Source: a bacterium (GTDB lineage Bacteria; Planctomycetota; UBA11346). Taken from it: a DNA stretch of 20,225 bases. Made by a program: the position numbers and the translations under genes. Every line of letters starts with the position of its first letter. The stretch's first letter is position 1. The stretch lies in the NCBI GenBank assembly GCA_020049615.1, contig JAIFKN010000158.1, positions 1-20,225 of the forward strand. The letters run 5' to 3'. The notes under the pieces are model-generated. The model saw nothing but the letters and a program-made list of their open reading frames with translations. It did no database searches and was not told where the DNA came from. Below, piece by piece: positions 14,453 to 20,225 of the stretch.

Positions 14453-17400
14453 ATGCAGACGTTCTCCTTCATGTTCCGCGCCGCTATCGGAAGCCTCATC
14501 TGCATCGCCTCCGCCCCGCTGCGGCTGGCGGCGGCCGAGGAGGTGCTCAACGGCTGCGACGCGCCCCCGGCGTTCACCTACCTTGGGTTCAAGGACAGCG
14601 GCGTCGTCACTATGGCGGACGGCATGCTGCACCTGCGCAGTCCGAACGGAAAGGGGGGACTGGCGTTCGCTGTCGGCAGTGATCTGAGCGCCCATGCCAG
14701 CCGTGTTCCCGTGCTGTGGGTCAGGGTCAATCCAGGCAACAAGGCCAAGACCTTGTCCATGAGCCTCTCCTTGGAGGACAAGGAAAAGGGGGAGGCGAGC
14801 TTCCTCATCCGGCTGCCGGCACCGGACGGGCAGCTGGTGCGCCTGATGCCGGAGGATGCCAGGTCGATCGCGGAACCGAATGCGGACCGTGAAGGCGTCG
14901 CTACCACCCTGGACCTCGCGCAGGTCAAATGGCTGCAGATCAAGGGGAACTGGCAGGCGCAACCGTTGGATGTCTCGATCGATCGGATCGAACTGGTCGA
15001 GCCCGATGCCACGATGATCGCCCAGCGCGAGAAGATGATCAAGCGCCGCCAGCAGGAGCTCGCCAGGAAGCTGGCTGCCGCAGAAGCGGCGGCCAAGGCC
15101 CGGCTCGACCGGCTGGCCAACGGCGCCGAGCATCCGGCTGACGGGCCTGAGGTCCGTCAGGTCTGCGCGGTGACGCCGGAGACGCTGTCGCTGACCATCC
15201 AGGCCGGCACCTATGTGCCTCATCGCCTGGAACCGTACGTGCCGCAGCCGGGCGATGAGGTGCGGGCCGCGAAACCCGGCCCTGACGGGGCCTATACGGT
15301 CATCCGCGACGGGGTGATGAGTGAGGAGGAGATCCGCGATCTCCACCGCCTGGTGGATGGCAAGCGGGTGCGCATCGGGCGGTTGAGCCCCGACGGGACG
15401 CGGATCTCGATCGAGAGCGAGGGGGCCGGCCGGGTGCTGGACGAGGAGACGGTGGACGACGCCGAGGCCTACCGCATCACCTCGCCGGATGATCCCGCCT
15501 TCGCCGTGGCGGTGCAGCCGGCAGCCGTCTTCCGTAAGAGCAAACCCAACGGCCCGAACAAGGATCCGCGGCCCTTCAGCCATCAGGTCGCGCTGCGGCT
15601 GCCCAGCCCGCTGCGCGATGGCTGCAGCTATGAGGTCGTGCTGCATGCGCTGAACACCCGCCAGCGCAGCGTCACGTATCGCCATCTCTCGCGCAGCGTC
15701 CGCAGCGATGCGATCCATGCCATCCAGACCGGCTATCGCCCGGACGATGGCTTCAAGCGGGCCTACCTCTCGACCTGGCTGGGCGCCCCACGCGGCGGCG
15801 ACGTCACGGCCGGCGGCTACACCCATGCGGCTGCGACCTTCGAGCTGATCGATGCCGCCAGCGGCCGGACGGTGTTCACCGGCAGGCCTGTGCTGACCAA
15901 GGCCCAGGACGCGCTCGAGTGGCTGAACGTCCGCTACGAGAAGGATTTCACCCTGACCGCCGTCCACGCCCTGGATTTCAGCGCCTTTGCCGTCCCCGGC
16001 AGCTACCGCGTCCATGTGCCGGGGCTGGGTGTCAGCGATCCGTTCGTCATCGACCGGAACGCCTGGAGCAAGCCGTTCGCGATCGCGATGGAGGGCATCC
16101 TCACCCAGCGCCAGGGCCTGGAGCTCGGCCCGCCGGTGACCGGCTTCAGGCGACCCCGCACCTTCCATCCGGAGGACGGCGTGCAGTTCTACCAGATGGA
16201 CCTCATGCAGGAGGAGGGCCAAGAGGGCGTGCGCGGCAAGCACCTGGCCGAACTCGCCCAGGCCGGGCGCCTGCAGCGCGTGGAGGGTGTGTGGGGGGGC
16301 TATCAGGACGCCGGCGACTGGGACACCCTGGGACGCCATCTCAACGCCACGTGGATGCTGCTGGAGCTGTACGAGCACGCTCCTGCCGCCTTCAACGGCA
16401 TCAAGCTGTCGCTGCCCGCGGACGAGGCGTCAAACGCCCTGCCCGACCTGCTCGATGAGGCGTTGTGGCAGCTGCCGTGCTTCGAGCGCCTGCAGCTGCC
16501 GGACGGCGGCGTGCGCGGCGGCTACGGCGCCTGCCTGCACTACGAGGGATGGACCAGCGACATGATCAAGACCGTCGGCGTCTATGCCGTCGATCATGTG
16601 ACCACCTACCGCTTCGCCGCCAGCGCGGCGATGGCGGCGCGGCTGGTCAAGCCGTTCGACGCCGGACGGGCGTCCATGCTGCTGGCTGCGGCGCACAGGG
16701 CCTGGCGCTGGTGCGAGGCGCACAACGCCTCGGATGATCCCCTGTTCGCCAGGCAGATGCAGCGCAAGGGCTGGCCCCCGTTTGCCACCGAGCATCGGCA
16801 GTTCCGCGCCACGGCGGCGGTGGCGCTTTATCAGGCCACCTCCGACCAGGTCTTCCACGAGGCGTTCAGGCAAAGCACCGAGTTGGCCAATGTGGTGCCT
16901 GTCGAGGGGGCAGTCCGCTATCTCGAGCAGCCCGAGGCGACCTATGCCTATGCCCGGTTGCCGGCCGACCTGGCGGATGCCGTCCTGCAACAGCAGGCTG
17001 TGTCCCTGTTCAGCGCCTATGCCGACCACGCCATCGCCTTCAGCAGCAAGAATGGATTCGAGATCATCAACGGCCGGCGTACCGATGTGCCGATCCTGGG
17101 ACCGTTGAGCTTCTTCAGCACCCCCGGGGCGGGCGGCATCAACCTGGTCCGGGCCTATGCCCTGACCCGTGATTCGACCCATCTCGCCGCCGTGGTGCAG
17201 GCCTGCCAGCCGACGCTGGGCGTCAACGCCGACAACCTGGTGTACTGCTCGGGGCTGGGGCATCGGCCCACCGCCTACCCGTTCCGTCTGGACGCCAAGT
17301 GGACCGGGCAGTGGCCGCAGCCGGTCGGCCACATCCCCTACGGGCCGGCCGATGAAACCCACGCCACCTCGCGCCGGACCAGCGCCTGGGTCCAGCAGTG

Positions 17401-17563
17401 GTTCCTGAACTACCAGAGTCCGAAGATGTTCCCGGACTTCTACACCTGGCCGAGCACCGAGGCCTACATCGACTTCGCGGTCTATCCGACGATGAACGAG
17501 AACTGTTTCGACCAGACCCAGGTGATCGCGGCCTACCACTGGGGCTTCCTCGCGACCCGCTGA
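14453..17563 (+). CDS. Secreted multidomain GH9 glycoside hydrolase (endoglucanase-like)
   Basis: 1036 aa; GH9 enzymes cleave beta-1,4-glucans by inversion. Residues 1-27 are a signal peptide ending in RLAAA. About 28-185 is a beta-rich module resembling a carbohydrate-binding sandwich. Residues 186-222 form an Ala/Lys/Arg/Glu coiled-coil linker (MIAQREKMIKRRQQELARK). About 225-415 is an unassigned beta-rich domain, and about 420-530 an Ig-like domain of the CelD N-terminal type (AIQTGYRPDDGFKRAYLS). The catalytic (alpha/alpha)6 domain spans about 535-1036. G-G-Y-Q-D619-A-G-D622-W-D is the GH9 D-A-G-D motif carrying the catalytic base, and M-N-E1016-N near the C-terminus is the expected proton donor. 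CSGLGHRPTAYP (H937) replaces the usual substrate-binding block. ATG 14453 has GGGGA six bases upstream. The gene diverges from the sigma/FecR pair. Confidence 0.88.
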   Translation: MQTFSFMFRAAIGSLICIASAPLRLAAAEEVLNGCDAPPAFTYLGFKDSGVVTMADGMLHLRSPNGKGGLAFAVGSDLSAHASRVPVLWVRVNPGNKAKTLSMSLSLEDKEKGEASFLIRLPAPDGQLVRLMPEDARSIAEPNADREGVATTLDLAQVKWLQIKGNWQAQPLDVSIDRIELVEPDATMIAQREKMIKRRQQELARKLAAAEAAAKARLDRLANGAEHPADGPEVRQVCAVTPETLSLTIQAGTYVPHRLEPYVPQPGDEVRAAKPGPDGAYTVIRDGVMSEEEIRDLHRLVDGKRVRIGRLSPDGTRISIESEGAGRVLDEETVDDAEAYRITSPDDPAFAVAVQPAAVFRKSKPNGPNKDPRPFSHQVALRLPSPLRDGCSYEVVLHALNTRQRSVTYRHLSRSVRSDAIHAIQTGYRPDDGFKRAYLSTWLGAPRGGDVTAGGYTHAAATFELIDAASGRTVFTGRPVLTKAQDALEWLNVRYEKDFTLTAVHALDFSAFAVPGSYRVHVPGLGVSDPFVIDRNAWSKPFAIAMEGILTQRQGLELGPPVTGFRRPRTFHPEDGVQFYQMDLMQEEGQEGVRGKHLAELAQAGRLQRVEGVWGGYQDAGDWDTLGRHLNATWMLLELYEHAPAAFNGIKLSLPADEASNALPDLLDEALWQLPCFERLQLPDGGVRGGYGACLHYEGWTSDMIKTVGVYAVDHVTTYRFAASAAMAARLVKPFDAGRASMLLAAAHRAWRWCEAHNASDDPLFARQMQRKGWPPFATEHRQFRATAAVALYQATSDQVFHEAFRQSTELANVVPVEGAVRYLEQPEATYAYARLPADLADAVLQQQAVSLFSAYADHAIAFSSKNGFEIINGRRTDVPILGPLSFFSTPGAGGINLVRAYALTRDSTHLAAVVQACQPTLGVNADNLVYCSGLGHRPTAYPFRLDAKWTGQWPQPVGHIPYGPADETHATSRRTSAWVQQWFLNYQSPKMFPDFYTWPSTEAYIDFAVYPTMNENCFDQTQVIAAYHWGFLATR

Positions 17564-17624
17564 ACGGTGCCGGCTCCGATCCCTGGCGCCGGCCAGCAGG
17601 CGCAGATGGCTGTTCCCTCGTCGA

Positions 17625-17674
17625 CCGCCAAACGATATGCCCCGGCGCTGGGGCCGGGGCATATCGTTTGGCGG
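17625..17674. terminator. 22-bp perfect inverted repeat downstream of GH9
   Basis: Arms 17625-17646 and 17653-17674 are exact reverse complements, with a 6-base loop (GCTGGG). The inner eight base pairs are GCCGGGGC-like and the outer part contains AAACGATATG/CATATCGTTT, so the stem is very stable. It starts 61 bases after the GH9 stop and is the obvious candidate for transcription termination or 3'-end protection of that mRNA. There is no T-run on either side, so it is not a textbook intrinsic terminator; a mobile palindrome is the other reading. Confidence 0.6.
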
Positions 17675-17956
17675 AGAGGGAGGGATCAAGTGGCCAGGAT
17701 CGGCTGGCTCGTAAGTGTCTATGCATGAACGTCCTGCCGTCAGCCGAGCGCGCGTTCCCGAGCTTGCGTGAATGGTGCGTAGGCAATGCCGGCCGTCGGC
17801 GACGGCGCCTGTTCGAGCAACGACCTTAGGACGCAGCCTGAGTAGGCGGAGTGATCGACGCCGATGATCCCGGCTGCGGGCAGATACGGCTGCCGTCATC
17901 CCATGCGCCCGGGCGTTGGATGGTCCTGATGGGACCGGTGGGTCCCCAATGGCACC
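17675..17956. other. Intergenic stretch between the hairpin and the IS66 element
   Basis: No gene is supported in these 282 bases. There are two small palindromes, GGGACC/GGTCCC (17931-17946) and GCCGTC/GACGGC near 17800. A minus-strand frame of 51 codons (17895-17740) has fairly coding-like codons but no ATG or GTG start, and it may be a gene remnant. Nothing here resembles the missing upstream part of the GH16-like tail found right of the element. Confidence 0.4.
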
Positions 17957-17969
17957 GTATCCGTCCGGC
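17957..17969 (+). repeat. IS66 left terminal inverted repeat
   Basis: GTATCCGTCCGGC, an exact reverse complement of 20122-20134. It lies 42 bases before the tnpA-like start. Confidence 0.75.
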
Positions 17970-18011
17970 AGCAGTTCACCCCACATTGGATGAGTGCTGC
18001 ATACTGCCGGA

Positions 18012-18188
18012 ATGCCCGGCTTCATCGAACTGATCGTCCAACCCCCACGTCGAGGTCGGCGTCGCCGACGTCGCCTGACGATCACGACGCGCAGCGGCCT
18101 GCGATGCGTGTTCACCTCCGGCATCCCGGCCGACCTCGCGGGTGAGTTGCTGTCGACGGCCCTGGCATGGCGGAGGCGGCAGTGCTGA
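18012..18188 (+). CDS. tnpA: IS66 TnpA-like accessory protein, short form
   Basis: 58 aa. The pattern FIELIVQP, an Arg-rich spacer, LTITTRSGLRCVF, then IPADLAGELLSTAL matches the C-terminal part of IS66 TnpA (usually written as I-E-I-x-L-P-x-G-x-R-L-x-V followed by L-x-x-L-L). The N-terminal helix-turn-helix half of ordinary TnpA (about 100-130 aa) is absent, either lost or naturally missing in this subgroup. The space between the left end of the element and this start is only 55 bases, so a full-length gene would not fit. An in-frame GTG at 17994 could add six residues. Its stop overlaps the tnpB GTG start. Confidence 0.55.
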   Translation: MPGFIELIVQPPRRGRRRRRRLTITTRSGLRCVFTSGIPADLAGELLSTALAWRRRQC

Positions 18189-18739
18189 GCTTCTCGTCCA
18201 TGAAGCGGATCTTCGTGGCCCGCGATCCCCAGGACATGCGGCGTGGCATCGACAGTCTGTCCTGCGTGGTCGAGCATGAACTGGGGCACGAGCCCTACAC
18301 GGGCGACTGCTTCATCTTCCTGAGCCGCGATCGGAAGAAGCTCAAGGTGCTGATCTGGGAGGACGGCGGCTTCTGGTTGTGCATGAAGCGGTTGATCAGC
18401 GGAACCTTCGCGTCGGTGTCGTCGTGGAGCGCGTCGCCAGCCGCATCGGTGCCAGTGACACCGGCCCGCGTCCATGATGTGCAACGCATGCGATTTCGTG
18501 CGCGCACGCGGACTGATGGTATGGGCTCGTCACGCCGGTTCGTAGAATATGGGCGTGAGCGAGATGATCCCCGCCGAACAGGTCGAGCGCATGATCGCCG
18601 AAGCCGTGCGCTTGGCCGTGCACCAGGCGACGACGCCGCTCCAGGACGCGCTGGCCCAAGCCAAGCAGGTGATCGCGAGGCTGCAGACGCAACTCTACGG
18701 CACGCGGTCCGAGACCAGCCAGGTGGTGCTGACAGCTGA
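18182..18739 (+). CDS. tnpB: IS66 TnpB (accessory protein), probably frameshifted near 18480
   Basis: The N-terminal part is unmistakable IS66 TnpB: VLSFSSMKRIFVARDPQDMRRGIDSLS, a YTGDCFIFLSRDRKKLKVLIWEDGGFWLCMKRL core, then GTF. The start is taken as GTG 18182 with GGAGG five bases upstream, overlapping the tnpA stop; ATG 18167 is possible. TnpB is normally about 115-120 aa, but this frame runs on to 18739, well inside tnpC. A shift of one base near 18476-18490 joins VTPARVHDV to NACDFVRARGLMVWARHAGS and a TAG at 18543-18545, three bases before tnpC. That would restore a protein of about 121 aa, so a small indel has probably broken the gene. A sequencing error is possible. Confidence 0.75.
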   Translation: MLSFSSMKRIFVARDPQDMRRGIDSLSCVVEHELGHEPYTGDCFIFLSRDRKKLKVLIWEDGGFWLCMKRLISGTFASVSSWSASPAASVPVTPARVHDVQRMRFRARTRTDGMGSSRRFVEYGRERDDPRRTGRAHDRRSRALGRAPGDDAAPGRAGPSQAGDREAADATLRHAVRDQPGGADS

Positions 18740-20105
18740 AGGCCAGCAGTTCATCGACACGACCTGGGGCCTCTCGCACGAGACGACACCGGCTCCACCA
18801 GCCGAAGAGCGGCGGGAGCAGGTCGTCCGCACCCCGCGCGATCGCCGCGGCCTGGTGCAGCGCTATCCCCATCTGCGGCTCGATGAGGTCGAGGCGCAGC
18901 TGCCGCCCGAGTTGGCCGAGCAGGTCTCCAACGGCACGCTGATTGCGCGTCGCAGCGGCCGTCACCACGACGAACTGGTCGCCCCGCGCGGACGCCCATT
19001 CCTGCGCCGCATCCACGAGATTGAACTGGTCAAGGCCGCCACCACGCAGGTCGTCCTGCAGGTGATGCCTGACCGCATCGTGCCCGGTGGCGATCTGGCC
19101 GATGAGACCATCCACGAGCTGATCGAGAGCAAGTACCTCGACGCCATCCCGCTCCACCGCCAGTCGTCACGCCTGGAGCGCGTCGGCGTCGAGCTGCCCA
19201 AGCAGACGATCAACGATGCGGTCAACGCCTGGGGCAGCCTCTATGTGCCGCTCGCCCTGGCGATCTGCGCGCAAGTCCTGGCCAGCCCGGTCGTGCACGC
19301 CGACGCCTCCTGGAGCCGCGTGCAGGCGCCGGGCGCCTGCGACCGCGTCCACCTGTGGACCGTGCTGGGCGGCGGGCAGGTCGCCTACCGCATTACCGAG
19401 GATCAGCGTCATGCGCGTGCGGCCGAGGTGATCCCGCCCGGCTTCGCCAACCGCCTGATGACCGACGCATGGCCGGGCTGGTTCACCCTCGGCCTGGGTG
19501 ATCGACTCGGACTGTGCAACGCCCATGCGCGGCGCCCCTTCGCCGACTGGCTGAAGCGCAAGCCGGACAATCCGCATGCGCGGCAGTTCATCGCCCTCTA
19601 CCGCGAGTTGGGCCACGCCGAGCACGATGCCGACGCTGGACCACCGGCCGAACTCCTCGATCGGCGACGGCGCATCCGTGCCGAGCGTGGTCGACCGATC
19701 ATGGAGCAGATCCTCGCGCACGCGCAGGCGACGCTCGCCGCCTACGGCAAGGCACATCAACTCGGTGACGGCGCTCTCTACATCATCGACCACTGGGCCG
19801 GCCTCACCCGGTTCCTCGACGACCCCTTGCTGCCGACCGATAACAACCTGGCCGAAAATGCACTGCGCATCAACGCGATGATCCGCAAGAACTCGATGTT
19901 CGCTGGATCGCTCGACGCCGCGCACCGTGACGCCGTCGCCCTCACCGTTGTCCACTCGTGCCGCTTGGCCGGCCTGGTGCCGGCCGACTACCTGGCCATG
20001 GTCACGCCAGCAATGCTGCTGCACCGCCGCGGCCGACCGCAGAACCTCGCCGCCCTGACTCCGGCCACTGTGATCGCAGTTCGGCAGGCTAGCAAGCCAG
20101 GGTGA
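18549..20105 (+). CDS. tnpC: IS66 transposase TnpC (DDE type)
   Basis: 518 aa, a usual length. Residues about 5-45 are a helical leader with a coiled-coil look (MIAEAVRLAVHQATTPLQDALAQAKQ), followed by LQTQLYGTRSE, which corresponds to the L-x-x-x-L-F-G-x-x-S-E motif of IS66 transposases. The catalytic triad is readable: D252 in VVHADASWSRV, D306 in LMTDAWPGWF, and E436 in DNNLAENALRINAMIRKNSMF. The zinc-finger-like block usual in IS66 TnpC is not evident. The start at ATG 18549 lies three bases after the restored tnpB stop at 18545; no strong ribosome binding site is seen, so coupling to tnpB is likely. The frame is intact. Confidence 0.92.
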   Translation: MGVSEMIPAEQVERMIAEAVRLAVHQATTPLQDALAQAKQVIARLQTQLYGTRSETSQVVLTAEGQQFIDTTWGLSHETTPAPPAEERREQVVRTPRDRRGLVQRYPHLRLDEVEAQLPPELAEQVSNGTLIARRSGRHHDELVAPRGRPFLRRIHEIELVKAATTQVVLQVMPDRIVPGGDLADETIHELIESKYLDAIPLHRQSSRLERVGVELPKQTINDAVNAWGSLYVPLALAICAQVLASPVVHADASWSRVQAPGACDRVHLWTVLGGGQVAYRITEDQRHARAAEVIPPGFANRLMTDAWPGWFTLGLGDRLGLCNAHARRPFADWLKRKPDNPHARQFIALYRELGHAEHDADAGPPAELLDRRRRIRAERGRPIMEQILAHAQATLAAYGKAHQLGDGALYIIDHWAGLTRFLDDPLLPTDNNLAENALRINAMIRKNSMFAGSLDAAHRDAVALTVVHSCRLAGLVPADYLAMVTPAMLLHRRGRPQNLAALTPATVIAVRQASKPG

Positions 20106-20121
20106 TCAACGGAAGGCGGTC

Positions 20122-20134
20122 GCCGGACGGATAC
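20122..20134 (-). repeat. IS66 right terminal inverted repeat
   Basis: Exact reverse complement of 17957-17969, starting 16 bases after the tnpC stop. Confidence 0.75.
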
Positions 20135-20223
20135 GTGGCGCCAAAGGTGTTGACGCGGCTGTCTTCCCGCAACGCATGGTGATTGATTTCGTGCGGATCT
20201 ATCAATTCGGGAAAAGGGAATAA
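20135..20223 (+). pseudogene. C-terminal remnant of a GH16-like beta-glucanase
   Basis: Immediately right of the IS66 end, one frame (first full codon 20137) reads GAKGVDAAVFPQRMVIDFVRIYQ plus six residues and a TAA at 20221-20223. This closely matches the end of bacterial GH16 laminarinase-type enzymes, where a G-x-P-D-A-x-x-x-F-P-Q-x-M stretch leads into V-D-Y-V-R-V-Y-Q. Only 29 codons remain; the frame enters the transposon on its left. The rest of the gene is not found on the other side of the element, so it was probably deleted. The identification rests on one short but characteristic motif. Confidence 0.6.
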
Positions 20224-20225
20224 CG

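Larger units (their letters stand above)
17957..20134 (+). mobile_element. IS66-family insertion sequence
   Basis: About 2.18 kb carrying the tnpA-tnpB-tnpC gene order of IS66. The ends are a 13-bp perfect inverted repeat, GTATCCGTCCGGC at 17957-17969 and its complement at 20122-20134, with weaker matching further in. The terminal GTA agrees with IS66 ends. The eight bases outside are ATGGCACC on the left (17949-17956) and GTGGCGCC on the right (20135-20142). They match at six of eight, and IS66 elements make 8-bp duplications, so these may be a decayed target duplication. Because GGCGCC is itself a palindrome, the same bases also extend the inverted repeat, which makes the exact ends slightly uncertain. 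tnpB is apparently frameshifted, so the copy may be immobile. Confidence 0.85.

Noticed and set aside
16430..18484. 684-codon minus-strand frame under GH9 and the IS66 start
   Set aside because: It spans three unrelated plus-strand features, has no recognisable domain, and is a composition artefact.
17957..20142. IS66 insertion into a gene whose two halves flank the element
   Set aside because: The frame left of the element reads into a stop within ten codons and shows no GH16 sequence, so a simple interruption is not supported; deletion fits better.
1..20225. CRISPR arrays, tRNA or rRNA genes
   Set aside because: No regularly spaced direct repeats, cloverleaf-like sequences or rRNA signatures were seen on reading either strand.

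Overview
The window is very G+C-rich bacterial DNA. Three things point to the PVC group (Planctomycetota, Verrucomicrobiota, Lentisphaerota), though no marker gene fixes the phylum: a run of seven proteins built like type II secretion pseudopilins (six with a prepilin FTLxE-type leader), an ECF sigma factor paired with a FecR-like membrane protein, and carbohydrate enzymes together with a type I sulfatase.

Layout. Positions 1-12368 (minus strand) form one tight operon read from right to left: a small membrane-anchored protein; an H-X9-DG-like pseudopilin; two GspG-like pseudopilins; GspH-, GspI-, GspJ- and GspK-like subunits; a membrane-anchored jelly-roll/TPR protein; and a sulfatase that runs off the left edge. 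Neighbouring genes overlap by exactly 4 bases (ATGA or GTGA) at six junctions. A plausible -35/-10 pair lies just upstream of the first gene. Positions 12457-14152 (minus) encode the FecR-like protein and the ECF sigma factor, overlapping by 14 bases. Positions 14153-14452 are a divergent control region with a 12-bp palindrome and a hairpin. Positions 14453-17563 (plus) encode a large secreted GH9 glycoside hydrolase, followed by a striking 22-bp perfect inverted repeat. Positions 17957-20134 are an IS66-family element with tnpA-, tnpB- and tnpC-type genes; tnpB looks frameshifted. Right of it, positions 20135-20223 hold a 29-codon tail that reads like the C-terminus of a GH16 beta-glucanase, cut off by the element.

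Working together (inference). The locus looks like a polysaccharide-use region. The ECF/FecR pair is a candidate regulator, GH9 (and formerly GH16) would cut beta-glucans outside the cytoplasm, and the sulfatase removes sulfate esters. The operon keeps the canonical G-H-I-J-K order of pseudopilin genes, but no ATPase, platform or secretin gene is present here, and the H- and K-like subunits are about three times the usual size. That dedicated, enlarged pseudopilus with a sulfatase and a jelly-roll/TPR protein in the same transcript is the best candidate for an undescribed system in this window.
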